The position numbers and the translations under genes are program-made. A model generated the notes under the pieces. That model did not search any database, was not told the DNA's origin, and worked only from the letters and a program-made list of their open reading frames with translations. Positions 36,480 to 46,426 of a DNA stretch of 64,000 bases are shown in pieces (position 1 is the first letter of the stretch; each line of letters opens with the position of its first letter). The stretch is from Kiloniella spongiae. Lineage in GTDB: Bacteria; Pseudomonadota; Alphaproteobacteria; Kiloniellales; Kiloniellaceae. Location of the stretch: the NCBI RefSeq assembly GCF_001026905.1, contig NZ_LAQL01000002.1, positions 434,001-498,000 of the forward strand, given 5' to 3'.

Positions 36480-37781
36480 TTAAAGATCTTTTAGCATACG
36501 ACGGGCAAGGACTTTGCCTTGTTCAACTGCGGGCTGGTCATAGGGGTTTACACCGAGGAGATCAGCTGTGATCACAGTTTCCAACATAAAGTGCATGGTC
36601 AACGCACCCAAGGTTTCTTCATCAATTTTATCCAGCAGGAATTTTCTTACCGGACGACCATTTTTAGCCAAAGTTTGCATGGTGGCTTCTGCGGAAACCG
36701 TCAACAGGTCGCCCAAAGTTCGTCCACGAAGATAACTCAATGAATCTTCGCCTTTTGGCAGAACAGAATCAACGGGCAACCCCATCCCCTTGGCATCATG
36801 ATAGATCATGGTGAACATCTTATCCTGAGGTCCATCCAGATAGAGTTGCAGTTGACTATGCTGATCTACAGTTCCAAGGGCACGAATTGGCGTCGTTCCC
36901 TTACCCTCTTTACCCAAACTCTCTGCCCATAGTTGATTATACCAGAGCCCAAAATCTGCAAGTCTATCTTCATAGGGCATAATGACGGTTTGGCGAATAT
37001 CGCGCTGGCGTTGTAACCCTGTAGCAATAGCGGCACCCACCGCTGCAGGAATATCTTCCATTTGCGCCCCAGAGAAGGCTTGATCCACAACTTTCTGCGC
37101 ACCATTTCTCAAGGCTGCGGCATCCAATCCTGCAATCATTGCCGGTAGCAACCCGACCAGAGTAAGAATACAGAAACGTCCGCCAATTAACGGATTTTGA
37201 TCAAGGCATTCAAGCCCCAGATCTCTGGCCAATTTTCTTAGCGGATTTGGACGGGGTTCAGTGATAACAGTCACTCGTTCTGATAATTTGTCCGGCCCAT
37301 ACTCCTTCTGGAATATAGGTAACAAAGCCATGAACTGGGAAACTGTTTCAGCGGTTGAGCCGGATTTGGAAACGACAATCAATCCCGTGCGAGAAATGTC
37401 AACGTGCTTCAAAAGAACATCAAAACTATGCGGATCGATATTATCAATGAAATGAAGGTGTGGTCCCCCATTGATCGGTCCGAAAGCACTGGTCGCCAGG
37501 CCATAAAGTGTTCGTCCACCAAGCGAAGAACCGCCTGTTCCCAGAACGATCACATCATCACAATTTTCACGATAGGAAGAGACAACCGTTTGGCAAGCCA
37601 CAAGATCATCCCGCTCACCAGGGGTTGTCAGAAATGGCAATCGTCCGTTATCTTTATCATCTTTAAGACGGGCTAAACTAGCCTTGCATCCTTGAAGCTG
37701 CTCTTCAAAAATCTGTTGTTCCAAACCACCTTCACCAAGTGTTCTGGCAAGGCAAAACTCTGCATCGTGCGTGTAGGACAT
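36480..37781 (-). CDS. pgi: Glucose-6-phosphate isomerase
   Basis: Interconverts glucose-6-phosphate and fructose-6-phosphate. The 433-residue protein is shorter than the 550-residue enterobacterial form but normal for the compact bacterial type. The sugar-phosphate site VLGTGGSSLGGRTLYG, VVSKSGSTAET, and the later GTVDQHSQLQLYLDGP with the catalytic His are present. It is upstream of mutL in what seems one transcription unit. Confidence 0.93.
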   Translation of the reverse strand: MSYTHDAEFCLARTLGEGGLEQQIFEEQLQGCKASLARLKDDKDNGRLPFLTTPGERDDLVACQTVVSSYRENCDDVIVLGTGGSSLGGRTLYGLATSAFGPINGGPHLHFIDNIDPHSFDVLLKHVDISRTGLIVVSKSGSTAETVSQFMALLPIFQKEYGPDKLSERVTVITEPRPNPLRKLARDLGLECLDQNPLIGGRFCILTLVGLLPAMIAGLDAAALRNGAQKVVDQAFSGAQMEDIPAAVGAAIATGLQRQRDIRQTVIMPYEDRLADFGLWYNQLWAESLGKEGKGTTPIRALGTVDQHSQLQLYLDGPQDKMFTMIYHDAKGMGLPVDSVLPKGEDSLSYLRGRTLGDLLTVSAEATMQTLAKNGRPVRKFLLDKIDEETLGALTMHFMLETVITADLLGVNPYDQPAVEQGKVLARRMLKDL

Positions 37782-37894
37782 TGTCTCTTTTATCTATCTA
37801 AGAATATGCTTGTAGTATTACCTATTTGTAACCGACGACGAAAGCCTTCATCCTCTAAAACATTACTATTAGGTCTATGCCCCAAAAAGAACCT

Positions 37895-39247
37895 TTATGG
37901 GGCTATAGATAACGGCGTTTGTTGCTCAATACCTTCAGGACGGCCAGCAATAACGACAGTAAGTGCATCTGTATCGAAAAGCCTTTTTGCAACGCGCTTT
38001 GCATCAGCCAGTGATACTGCTTCCAAATATTCGTTGCGCTGATCTAGATAATCAATTCCCAGATCATTTAACTGCATGGCCAAAAGAATATTTGCAACCC
38101 GTCCGGTACTCGTAAAGCTTAGGGGGAAAGAGCCGGTCAAATAGGTTTTGGCATCATTCAATTCTTGCTCACTAGGTCCTTCTTCGGCCATTAGCGACCA
38201 TTGCTCTTTCATAATCCGGATCGTTTCCGCCACCCGTTCATTTTGCGTGGCAACAGACGCCATCAATAGCGGTGCCTGATCCAGAAGGGAAAGATAGCTC
38301 CCTACTGAGTAGGCTAATCCTCTTTTTTCTCGAACTTCCTGATACAAACGCGAAGAAAAACTACCGCCCCCAAGAACATGATTAACAATAAAAGCGGCGT
38401 AGTAATCAGGATCATCACGAGAAATACCAGGCTGTGCCATTAAGACTTCACTCTGTGGAATATCTTCATCCAAAATAATGGTTCCGCCTTTAATTGCTGG
38501 CTTCGCCCCAGGAACTCGAAATGGTTTGGCTTTCTGTATAATTCCTTCAAAAGCCTGATCCAAAAACTGGCCAAGTTCAACAGCATCAATATCGCCAACA
38601 ACAGCTACGGTCAGGTTGTCACGTGAGATATTTTCATTCAGATAGTTTTTCATATCCAGAACTGTTATGTTCTTGAGACTCGCAAGCGTACCATCATTGG
38701 GGCGCCCATAAACATGATTGGGATAATAGAGATCCCTCAAGGTACTTTGGGCTTTGTATCCTGGGTCATCCAGTCTTTGCTCGAGTACCAGTGAAATTTG
38801 CGTTCGAATGCGCTCAACAGGTTCACTATCAAACCTTGGTGCTGTCAAAGACAGATTCAGCAGCTCAAATGCTTTAACCTTGTTTTTTTTCAATGTGACA
38901 AGCTCGCCACTAAAAAACTCACGCCCTGCATTAAAACCCAGGGAAATAGACAAGTCATTCAGTTCCGCTTGAAAAGTTTGCGAATCAAGATTTCCTGCCC
39001 CCTCATCAATTGTCGCCGCAACCAAGTTAGCGAGACCTTCTTTACCATCAGGATCGACAGATGAACCTCCCGAAAAGGCGAACTTCATTGAAATAATCGG
39101 ATTACTACGATCTTCTATAAGCCACGCTTTTATCCCACCGGGACTGGTAACCTCAGTGATATCAACAGCAAAAGCGGAAGAAAGGTTATAAAAGCTCAGC
39201 AAGATTGAGAGGACAGTAACAATTCCAAGTTTTACAGAAGATTTCAT
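37895..39247 (-). CDS. M16 family peptidase homologue, inactive subunit
   Basis: A 450-residue exported protein (signal peptide residues 1-28, ending SSAFA) with the M16 two-domain fold. Where the active enzyme has HxxEH this one reads EGLANLVAATIDEG, so the zinc site is missing. Such non-catalytic partners pair with an active M16 subunit; the active gene lies directly upstream and overlaps by one base (TAATG). The C-terminal half has the conserved R/Y substrate-binding block SFSSRLYQEVREKRGLAYS. Expected to work in the periplasm. Confidence 0.92.
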   Translation of the reverse strand: MKSSVKLGIVTVLSILLSFYNLSSAFAVDITEVTSPGGIKAWLIEDRSNPIISMKFAFSGGSSVDPDGKEGLANLVAATIDEGAGNLDSQTFQAELNDLSISLGFNAGREFFSGELVTLKKNKVKAFELLNLSLTAPRFDSEPVERIRTQISLVLEQRLDDPGYKAQSTLRDLYYPNHVYGRPNDGTLASLKNITVLDMKNYLNENISRDNLTVAVVGDIDAVELGQFLDQAFEGIIQKAKPFRVPGAKPAIKGGTIILDEDIPQSEVLMAQPGISRDDPDYYAAFIVNHVLGGGSFSSRLYQEVREKRGLAYSVGSYLSLLDQAPLLMASVATQNERVAETIRIMKEQWSLMAEEGPSEQELNDAKTYLTGSFPLSFTSTGRVANILLAMQLNDLGIDYLDQRNEYLEAVSLADAKRVAKRLFDTDALTVVIAGRPEGIEQQTPLSIAP

Positions 39248-40599
39248 TATTTTGACTCCCCTGTAGGTAACAAAATACCGGTAACGGATTGGTTCTCAAT
39301 AAAGAGCTTTTTCAGCAAATCATTGATTTGATCAGGAGTAACAGCAGAAATACGTTCGGGCCAAGCTTCAATATCTTCGACACTGCCACCTGTTGTCAAA
39401 GTACGACCTATGACATTAGGAGCAGCCGAAAGAGAATCCCGCGCAAAAACAGCTGCATCGACCATGCCGGTTTTAGCCTTTTTAACCTCTTCCTCTGTTA
39501 CTCCCTGTCCAATCAAATCAAAGAGTTCTTCACGCAAACGTTTTTCAGCCACATCAATTTCGATATCAGGGCGCGGAGAGATATAAAGCGTAAATGTACT
39601 CAAATCATAGGCATTGGGGCTATAAGATGTACCAACGGATGCAGCTAATTTTTCTTCAATAACCAGCTTTTTGTATAGCTTGCTGGTCGCTCCTGAACCA
39701 ATAATTTCATCCAGCACCTGCAACGCATAGGCATCGTTATTTTCAGCCGTCCGATAACTCGGGGCGATGTATCTAATCGTAACGGATGGGTTCGTTACCA
39801 AATGGCTATCTTTGATAACGCGTCGCGCGGCATTTTGCGGCGGTTCAGAGATCCTTTTCCGTTCAGGTATCTCCCGGCGAGGAATAGATCCAAAATACTT
39901 TTCAGCAAGGGGTTTGATTTCATCGGCAGTCACATCACCGGAAATAACAAGGACCGCATTATTAGGCGCATACCATTTTCTATAGAACGAAAGTGCCGTT
40001 TCTGTATTTAGCGCCTCAATTTCATGATCCCATCCGATAATGGGAATACGGTAAGGATGGTTAAGGAACTGGCTTGCCCGCATGACTTCGCCCAACTGCG
40101 CCCCCGGGCTATTACCGACGCGGCTACGTCTTTCTTCTCGAACGACCTCCCGTTCAGGCAATACCTTCTCATCATCCAGAAGTAACCCCGTCATTCTGTC
40201 TGCTTCCAGTTCCATCACCATTTCAAGACGGTCTTTGGCAACTGTTTGATGATAGGCCGTGTAATCCCAAGATGTGAATGCATTTTCCTGGCCACCATTT
40301 TTGGCAACCAACGCCGAAAATTCACCAGATTTGAAACGTTCAGTACCCTTGAACATAAGATGCTCAAGAAAGTGCGCATTACCTGATTCGCCAACTTCTT
40401 CATCCGCAGCCCCGACTTTATACCAAAGCATCTGCGTGATAATTGGCGCTCTATGGTTAGGAATAACTACGACCTCAAGCCCATTATCCAGCTTAAATAC
40501 CTCTGGATTAAAGACAGCCCCTTGAACAGGAGAAAACAGTAGAACAAAGCTACAAATTATAATGTTGAGAGAACCGATACGTTTAAATCTGGAAAGCAT
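39247..40599 (-). CDS. M16 family zinc metallopeptidase, active subunit
   Basis: A 450-residue exported protein (signal peptide about residues 1-27). The inverted zinc motif is intact, HFLEH (H76, E79, H80), in GNAHFLEHLMFKGTERF, with the distal Glu in REVVREERRSR (E155/E156). The family member acts in the periplasm on peptides. It is coupled to the inactive partner downstream and preceded by a gap holding the bamF terminator, so the pair should have its own promoter at about 40600-40740. Confidence 0.94.
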   Translation of the reverse strand: MLSRFKRIGSLNIIICSFVLLFSPVQGAVFNPEVFKLDNGLEVVVIPNHRAPIITQMLWYKVGAADEEVGESGNAHFLEHLMFKGTERFKSGEFSALVAKNGGQENAFTSWDYTAYHQTVAKDRLEMVMELEADRMTGLLLDDEKVLPEREVVREERRSRVGNSPGAQLGEVMRASQFLNHPYRIPIIGWDHEIEALNTETALSFYRKWYAPNNAVLVISGDVTADEIKPLAEKYFGSIPRREIPERKRISEPPQNAARRVIKDSHLVTNPSVTIRYIAPSYRTAENNDAYALQVLDEIIGSGATSKLYKKLVIEEKLAASVGTSYSPNAYDLSTFTLYISPRPDIEIDVAEKRLREELFDLIGQGVTEEEVKKAKTGMVDAAVFARDSLSAAPNVIGRTLTTGGSVEDIEAWPERISAVTPDQINDLLKKLFIENQSVTGILLPTGESK

Positions 40600-40747
40600 A
40601 TTAAGATAGCCAGGTCATTATAAAAAATTACATTGAATATAGTCGCAAGTCATAGAGAACACACGATCAATCAATGGCATTCATGGCCCATTAATCTGGC
40701 AAAACTAGGGCAGAACTACTTATTTCCCTCAACCTGCCCTATAAAAC

Positions 40748-40777
40748 AAAAAAGCTCCGAGAAAATCGGAGCTTTTT
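40748..40777 (-). terminator. Terminator of the bamF-like gene
   Basis: AAAAAGCTCCGA (40749-40760) and TCGGAGCTTTTT (40766-40777) form a 12-bp stem with a GAAAA loop. On the minus strand it ends in a T-run, 25 bp after the lipoprotein stop. Confidence 0.88.
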
Positions 40778-40801
40778 AATTCATGAACATCACAAAAAAT
40801 A

Positions 40802-41383
40802 TTAGAAGATATTATCAAACACGCCTTCAAGTGGCGCTTCGCGTTCAATCGTAATACTTTCCGTTTCGCCTTTACCTCGCGTGCCAAGCGCTGCGTTTTC
40901 CTGAATGCGTTTTGCCTCTTTTACAGGGTCAACCACACTGTTAGGTCTAGGCTGATCCTTCCAGAAAATCAACGTATCAACTACGCGTTCACTTTCAGAA
41001 TTAAGCTGCCGTGTCTCGCGGTCAATAAGCAAACGAATATCATCCGGCGCTTCATCTGCTCCAGCAGATTCCAGCAATGCCATTTCGCCATCACTACGAC
41101 CAGCTTGTTCCAGTGCAGAGTTTTTCTGAGGTCCCGCAGTACCATCAAGATTAAAGACAGCACGTTTCGCTTGTCCTTGAGCTGAGCCTTCTTGTGGACG
41201 AAGCGCGCCAGGGCGAGGTGGTGCAAGATTATAATCAGGAGGAAGACTAAGAGGAGCTCTGGACACGACTTTAAATTCGTCGGGCGCACGCTTTCCTAGT
41301 CCTATTTGCTCTTTTAAGCCATCACTACAACCAGCGACGATTAGGGAAAGAACAATTAACCCCAAAAATTTGATATTTTTCAT
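40802..41383 (-). CDS. DUF3035 lipoprotein, BamF-like outer-membrane assembly subunit
   Basis: A 193-residue lipoprotein. The signal ends in the lipobox VAGC (MKNIKFLGLIVLSLIVAGC). The mature start RAPDEFKVVSRAPLSLPPDYNLAPPRPG is the DUF3035 signature, the family of the alphaproteobacterial BAM component BamF described in Caulobacter. The rest is polar and probably disordered, ending FDNIF. I prefer ATG 41383 over 41398, because it gives a standard lipoprotein signal. It sits 30 bp downstream of lspA, the lipoprotein signal peptidase that would process it. Confidence 0.88.
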   Translation of the reverse strand: MKNIKFLGLIVLSLIVAGCSDGLKEQIGLGKRAPDEFKVVSRAPLSLPPDYNLAPPRPGALRPQEGSAQGQAKRAVFNLDGTAGPQKNSALEQAGRSDGEMALLESAGADEAPDDIRLLIDRETRQLNSESERVVDTLIFWKDQPRPNSVVDPVKEAKRIQENAALGTRGKGETESITIEREAPLEGVFDNIF

Positions 41384-41413
41384 GCTTTCGGTCCGCATCC
41401 TTTTTCAAGGTCC

Positions 41414-41905
41414 CTACTTATTACCCTTAGATTGCGTCAAGAACAAGCCGTCAAAGAGCAAAACCATAACCCCGATAAAAATAAAACTGTCTGCGAGATT
41501 AAATGCGGGCCAGGGGTTAAATATTCGCCACGGCAGGAATGAGATGCTGAAACTCAAAAAATCAACCACGCCAATATGAATAAACCTGTCGATTACATTC
41601 CCGATTGCGCCACCACTGATAAGGCCGACAGATACAGCAATCAATTTGCCCGGTTCTTTATAGAGCCAAACAAACAATGCTATCACGATGGCAATGGCAA
41701 CCCCCGCCAACAGAAAAGGGCGCCATTCAGAATCGCTACCAAACAGACCAAAACTCACTCCGGTATTGTAAGCCAAAACGAGATCAAAAAAACCAGTCAC
41801 CTCGATAACTTGGGGCGGGTTCATCACATCCAGCAAGACATACCACTTACTAGCTTGATCAATTCCAGCAATCAAAATTGCCAATATCAAAGCACGGAGC
41901 ATCAT
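41414..41905 (-). CDS. lspA: Lipoprotein signal peptidase (signal peptidase II)
   Basis: Inner-membrane aspartyl protease that removes lipoprotein signal peptides. About 163 residues with four transmembrane helices. Catalytic regions are NTGVSFGLF, GGAIGNVIDR and FNLADSFIFIGV with its Asp. The frame opens at 41965 inside ileS, but I use ATG 41905, which has an AGGTG site 7 bases upstream and gives the usual length. It is 14 bp downstream of ileS. Confidence 0.95.
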   Translation of the reverse strand: MMLRALILAILIAGIDQASKWYVLLDVMNPPQVIEVTGFFDLVLAYNTGVSFGLFGSDSEWRPFLLAGVAIAIVIALFVWLYKEPGKLIAVSVGLISGGAIGNVIDRFIHIGVVDFLSFSISFLPWRIFNPWPAFNLADSFIFIGVMVLLFDGLFLTQSKGNK

Positions 41906-41919
41906 TAAATCACCTTGCT

Positions 41920-44778
41920 TTAAGAAGATGCGTTCAGAACACTGGCACCCAGAACACTGGCACAACGGCTACAGGTAGCTTCGGCATTCGGATGACTTCC
42001 CACATCGGGGAGTACTTTCCAACAGCGTTCACATTTTTCACCTTCGGCACCATCAACCACAACACCGACGCCATCAACGTCGTTCAAGCGATAAGCTTCT
42101 TGCGGCGCATCTGCTTCGACCAATTCAATCTGGGACGTAATACAGATATCAGCCATATCAAGATCACCAATGGCTGAAAGCAATTCTGGACGACTTATAT
42201 AAACTGCTGGACGAGCCTGAAGACTGGAACCAATTTTCTTTTCAGCTCTCAAAACTTCAATAGCACCAGTCACAACACGACGAACTTCGCGCACATTGTC
42301 CCAACGTTCGGCCAGCGTGTCGTTTTTCCACCCCGCTGGAATTTCAGGGAAAGTACGTAAATGAACAGATTCAGCAATATCTGTTTTCCCCCGCGCCAAC
42401 CATGCTTCTTCGGTCGTAAAGCACAAGATCGGTGCTAACCAAGCAGTAAGTGCATCAAAAAGTATATCAATTACCGTACGACAGGCCCGACGTTCCAGCG
42501 TGCCTGTTCCGTCGCAATAAAGCGTATCTTTGCGGATATCGAGATAGAAAGCCGAAAGATCAAGCGCACAGAAGTTGTGCAAAGCCTGGAACATCGCATG
42601 ATAGTCATAGTCATCACAGGACTTACTAACGATGGTATCCAATTCGGTCAAACGGTGTAGAACCCATTTTTCAAGTTCAGGCATTTCCTCGACAGGCAGA
42701 CGCTCAGCATCATTAAAACCATCAAGACTTCCCAAAAGGAACCGAAGCGTGTTTCGAAGACGACGATAGGCATCTGCCTGATACTTCAGGATTTCATCGC
42801 CAACACGCAAATCTTGAGAGTAATCAGAAGCAACTACCCAGAGGCGCAGAATATCAGCACCGTATTTGGCATTGATTTCCGCAGGGGCCGTAATGTTGCC
42901 CAAGGACTTAGACATTTTGCGGCCCTTGTTATCAAGAACAAAGCCATGGGTTAAAACAGCATCATACGGGGCACGACCTCGTGTACCTGCAGATTCCAAC
43001 AAAGACGTATGGAACCAGCCACGGTGTTGATCCGATCCTTCAAGATAAAGATCAGCCGGCCATTTCAATTCCGGACGTGCCTCCAGAACAAAGCTGTGGG
43101 TTGACCCAGAATCAAACCACACTTCAATAACATCCTGAATTTGCTCGTAGTCATCCGGGTTATATTCGTTACCAAGGAAGCGTGCTGGTGGGCTGTTAAA
43201 CCAGGCATCGCCGCCTTCTTGTTCGAAAGCGTCTACGATACGATCAAGAACTTTTTGGTCCCGCAGTGGCTCACCCGTTTTCTTTTCCATAAAGATCGGC
43301 AGGGGAACCCCCCATACACGCTGACGAGATACACACCAATCCGGACGACCCTCGATCATTTTATAAAGACGGGTCGATCCTTTTTCAGGAATAAACCGCG
43401 TATCATCAATAGCTTTAAGCGCTTTGTCACGCAACTCGTTGGTTTCCATTGAAATGAACCACTGTGGCGTGGCACGGAATACCAACGGCGCTTTGGAACG
43501 CCAAGAATGCGGGTAACTATGACGCATGGATCCTTTTGCCAACAAAGAGCCTGATTCAATCAAAGCTTTAATCACACGACCATTAGCATCGCCGGCTTTG
43601 CCTTCTTGCGTATAAACACAAGCACCCGCAAAGAATGGAACGTGATCGTAATAAACACCCGCTTCATCAATCATCATTGGAACTTCAAGGCCCTTTTGAC
43701 GACCAAGTTCATTATCATCCGCACCGTGGCTTGGCGCGATATGAACAAATCCTGTACCAGCGTCGTTAGTTACAAAGTCTGCGTTTAGCAAAGGCACTTC
43801 GTAATCATATCCACCATCAGCACCCTCTAATCCATTAAGCGGGTGTTTAACTTTAACGTCAGAGAGATCAGAAACCACACCAACTTCGGTCCAGGCTTCG
43901 ATCTTCGCATCTATTCTAACCTGCTCAGAAAGTTCGCGGTTCAGAACAAGGCGTTCACCAACTTTTGCAATGCTGTTTTCGCCAAGCTCGGTAACTTCGT
44001 AAACCACGTATTCAAACGCGTCACCACAGGCTACAGCTCTATTCGCAGGAATTGTCCACGGTGTGGTTGTCCAGATAATGATCGATGCGCCGTCGAGCAG
44101 CTTATCATTACTGCTGGCAATCGGAAAACGCACCCATATCGTTGGTGACTTAAGCTCATGATATTCAACTTCTGCATCCGCCAAAGCAGTTTTCTCGACA
44201 ACCGACCACAGAACAGCCTTGGTCCCCATATAGAGGCCTTTGTTCATCAAGAACTTGCCCATTTCCTTTACAATCAGAGATTCTGATTGATAGTTCATGG
44301 TCTTATAGGGCTGTTCCCAGTCCGCTTCGATGCCGAGACGTTTGAATTCTTCGATCTGAATTTTGATCCATTTGTCAGCAAACTCGCGACATTCCTTACG
44401 GAATTCAACAACAGGAACTTCGTCTTTATCCTGACCGCGTTCGCGATAGCCTTCTTCGACCTTCCATTCAATCGGCAGACCGTGACAATCCCAACCGGGT
44501 ACATAGTGCGCATCTTTCCCCAACATCTGTTGGGAACGGTTGATCACATCTTTCAAAACTTTATTAAGAGCGTGCCCCATATGAAGATGACCGTTGGCAT
44601 AGGGAGGTCCGTCGTGAAGTGTGAACTTTTCACGCCCCTTACTTTGTGCACGCAGTTTTTCAAACAGCCCAATATCTCTCCAGCGCTGTAAAATCTCAGG
44701 TTCCTTTTTGGGCAACCCGGCGCGCATAGGGAAATCAGTCTTGGGGAGAAAAACAGTATCTTTATAATCCGTGCTCAT
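41920..44778 (-). CDS. ileS: Isoleucyl-tRNA synthetase
   Basis: Charges tRNA-Ile. Class I enzyme of 952 residues: the HIGH motif is PYANGHLHMGHALNKV, the KMSKS loop KMSKSLGN, and a C-terminal zinc ribbon (CERCWKVL and CSRC). The start at 44778 (MSTDYKDTVFL) is chosen because the frame's earlier TTG at 44802 abuts the ribF stop. The extreme C-terminus has a 15-bp tandem duplication giving ASVLG-ASVLN. It lies 24 bp downstream of ribF and is followed by lspA; this ribF-ileS-lspA order is common in proteobacteria. Confidence 0.96.
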   Translation of the reverse strand: MSTDYKDTVFLPKTDFPMRAGLPKKEPEILQRWRDIGLFEKLRAQSKGREKFTLHDGPPYANGHLHMGHALNKVLKDVINRSQQMLGKDAHYVPGWDCHGLPIEWKVEEGYRERGQDKDEVPVVEFRKECREFADKWIKIQIEEFKRLGIEADWEQPYKTMNYQSESLIVKEMGKFLMNKGLYMGTKAVLWSVVEKTALADAEVEYHELKSPTIWVRFPIASSNDKLLDGASIIIWTTTPWTIPANRAVACGDAFEYVVYEVTELGENSIAKVGERLVLNRELSEQVRIDAKIEAWTEVGVVSDLSDVKVKHPLNGLEGADGGYDYEVPLLNADFVTNDAGTGFVHIAPSHGADDNELGRQKGLEVPMMIDEAGVYYDHVPFFAGACVYTQEGKAGDANGRVIKALIESGSLLAKGSMRHSYPHSWRSKAPLVFRATPQWFISMETNELRDKALKAIDDTRFIPEKGSTRLYKMIEGRPDWCVSRQRVWGVPLPIFMEKKTGEPLRDQKVLDRIVDAFEQEGGDAWFNSPPARFLGNEYNPDDYEQIQDVIEVWFDSGSTHSFVLEARPELKWPADLYLEGSDQHRGWFHTSLLESAGTRGRAPYDAVLTHGFVLDNKGRKMSKSLGNITAPAEINAKYGADILRLWVVASDYSQDLRVGDEILKYQADAYRRLRNTLRFLLGSLDGFNDAERLPVEEMPELEKWVLHRLTELDTIVSKSCDDYDYHAMFQALHNFCALDLSAFYLDIRKDTLYCDGTGTLERRACRTVIDILFDALTAWLAPILCFTTEEAWLARGKTDIAESVHLRTFPEIPAGWKNDTLAERWDNVREVRRVVTGAIEVLRAEKKIGSSLQARPAVYISRPELLSAIGDLDMADICITSQIELVEADAPQEAYRLNDVDGVGVVVDGAEGEKCERCWKVLPDVGSHPNAEATCSRCASVLGASVLNASS

Positions 44779-44802
44779 GGAGCCACTCTTCCATTTTAAC
44801 AA

Positions 44803-45804
44803 TTATGCTTGTTGTTCATCTGTTGTCGAAACAACGGGATCAATTGGGTGATCAGGTAATTCCAGTAAAAGCTTACGTGCCTGCTCACTGTCTATTTTGA
44901 TCTGTTCAGTCAAGGCCGTAAGGCCATCAAATTTCTTTTCAGGGCGCAGATATTCCACGATTTGTACCCGAAGGTCCATATCATAAATGTCTTCATCAAA
45001 ATCAAAGATAAAAACTTCCAGATTGACACCTTCACCATTGAGTGTCGGTCGCACGCCAATATTTGCTACACCATTGTACCAATGGGTTAATCCAAAGCCT
45101 TCAACACCGGCCTTGGCAACACGTACGGCATAAACGCCCAAACTGGGAACGAGATAATTTTCCATGGATAGATTCGCGGTGGGAAAGCCAATTGTTCTTC
45201 CGCGCTTAAATCCATGCATTACAGTCCCGTCTATTTCCCAATAGCGACCAAGGATTCTTGCCGCATCGGCTGGTTTACCAGCTTTGAGATATTCCCGAAT
45301 GCGCGATGAAGACAACACCACATCGTTTTTATCTTCAACCAGAGTTGCAGCCGTCACCCCAAAGCCGTGCACTTTGCCCATGGCCTCCAGCAAGACTGCA
45401 TTACCTTGACGATCTTTACCAAAACAAAAATCGCCGCCAATAACCAAATGTCTCGCGCCGAGATCCCGCACCAAAGTATCGAGAACAAATGCTTCAGCGG
45501 ACTGCTTCGCAAACTCAAGGGTGAAATCTTGTATATAAACATGATCAACACCGACCTTTTTCAAGGCATGTGCTTTCGCGATCATTGGCGTTAATCGAAA
45601 ACAAGGTTGATCAGGTTTAAACAGAGATCGAGGATGAGGTTCAAAAGTTAAGACTGCCAACGGACGATTCAGCTTTTCCGCAATCACACCGGCTTGACGA
45701 ATCACGGCCTGATGCCCCAGATGAACACCATCAAAGTTGCCAATAGCAACAACGGCTCCCCGTGCATCATCCGGTAGATTGGTAAAGTTATGAAAAACTG
45801 CCAT
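44803..45804 (-). CDS. ribF: Bifunctional riboflavin kinase/FAD synthetase
   Basis: Makes FMN and FAD from riboflavin. The 333-residue protein has an N-terminal nucleotidyltransferase domain (GNFDGVHLGHQAVI near residue 22, and the later SSSRIREYLK) and a C-terminal flavokinase domain (GFKRGRTIGFPTANL near residue 205). ATG at 45804. It is the first gene of the run ribF-ileS-lspA-DUF3035. Confidence 0.95.
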   Translation of the reverse strand: MAVFHNFTNLPDDARGAVVAIGNFDGVHLGHQAVIRQAGVIAEKLNRPLAVLTFEPHPRSLFKPDQPCFRLTPMIAKAHALKKVGVDHVYIQDFTLEFAKQSAEAFVLDTLVRDLGARHLVIGGDFCFGKDRQGNAVLLEAMGKVHGFGVTAATLVEDKNDVVLSSSRIREYLKAGKPADAARILGRYWEIDGTVMHGFKRGRTIGFPTANLSMENYLVPSLGVYAVRVAKAGVEGFGLTHWYNGVANIGVRPTLNGEGVNLEVFIFDFDEDIYDMDLRVQIVEYLRPEKKFDGLTALTEQIKIDSEQARKLLLELPDHPIDPVVSTTDEQQA

Positions 45805-45994
45805 TTATTAACCTAGGCTTTCCGCCTTCAAGCTCCAGAAATATTCTATAATTCGCATAGGAAATACTCTTGGCGGGCTCCTAATATTAGCAGTCGCACC
45901 ATGAATGTGTCCGAAAGGCCTATGAATACTAGGTCAAAGGCTACTTGAAAACAGCCTTATAGCTTTTTTATCAAAAGATTTGGCAACAACGATC

Positions 45995-46426
45995 TTATTG
46001 ATCCCGCGAAGACACCATCACGGTTGCCTCACCATCCAGAACATCTTTCCCCCTGACTTGACAAAGAGTCTCTAGAATTACGCGTTTTTTCGATGTCATT
46101 ATTTCTCTCACCCGTACAATAGCCGTGACAGTATCACCAATACGTACAGGCCCCTTGAATCTGAGCGATTGAGAAAGATAAATGCATCCTGGGCCCGGTA
46201 ATCTGGTTCCCAAAACTGTCGACAGGTAAGAGGCCGTTAGCATGCCATGAGCAATACGCCCTTCAAAAACGCTCTTTTTTGCGGCCTCTTCATCAATATG
46301 AACGGGATTAGTATCGCCGGACACCCCCGCAAACAAGACAATATCAGCTTCGGTAACTGTCTTGGAAAATGACGCTTCCATTCCCTCACTCAGATCTTCG
46401 ATATAATACCCTTGTTGCCCGAACAT
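45995..46426 (-). CDS. MaoC-like (R)-specific enoyl-CoA hydratase
   Basis: A 143-residue hot-dog fold protein. The hydratase-2 motif is intact in FAGVSGDTNPVHIDEEAA with its catalytic Asp and His. These enzymes hydrate enoyl-CoA or act in side pathways (PhaJ, ethylmalonyl-CoA-related hydratases). No operon partner; it is alone between ribF and a divergent lipoprotein gene. The exact substrate is not deducible from this sequence. The following start region ends with the poorly conserved tail SSRDQ. Confidence 0.85.
   Translation of the reverse strand: MFGQQGYYIEDLSEGMEASFSKTVTEADIVLFAGVSGDTNPVHIDEEAAKKSVFEGRIAHGMLTASYLSTVLGTRLPGPGCIYLSQSLRFKGPVRIGDTVTAIVRVREIMTSKKRVILETLCQVRGKDVLDGEATVMVSSRDQ

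Noticed and set aside
37879-37903. GCCCCA/TGGGGC hairpin at the end of the inactive M16 gene
   Set aside because: It spans the stop codon and is not followed by T on the minus strand, so it is not a credible terminator.
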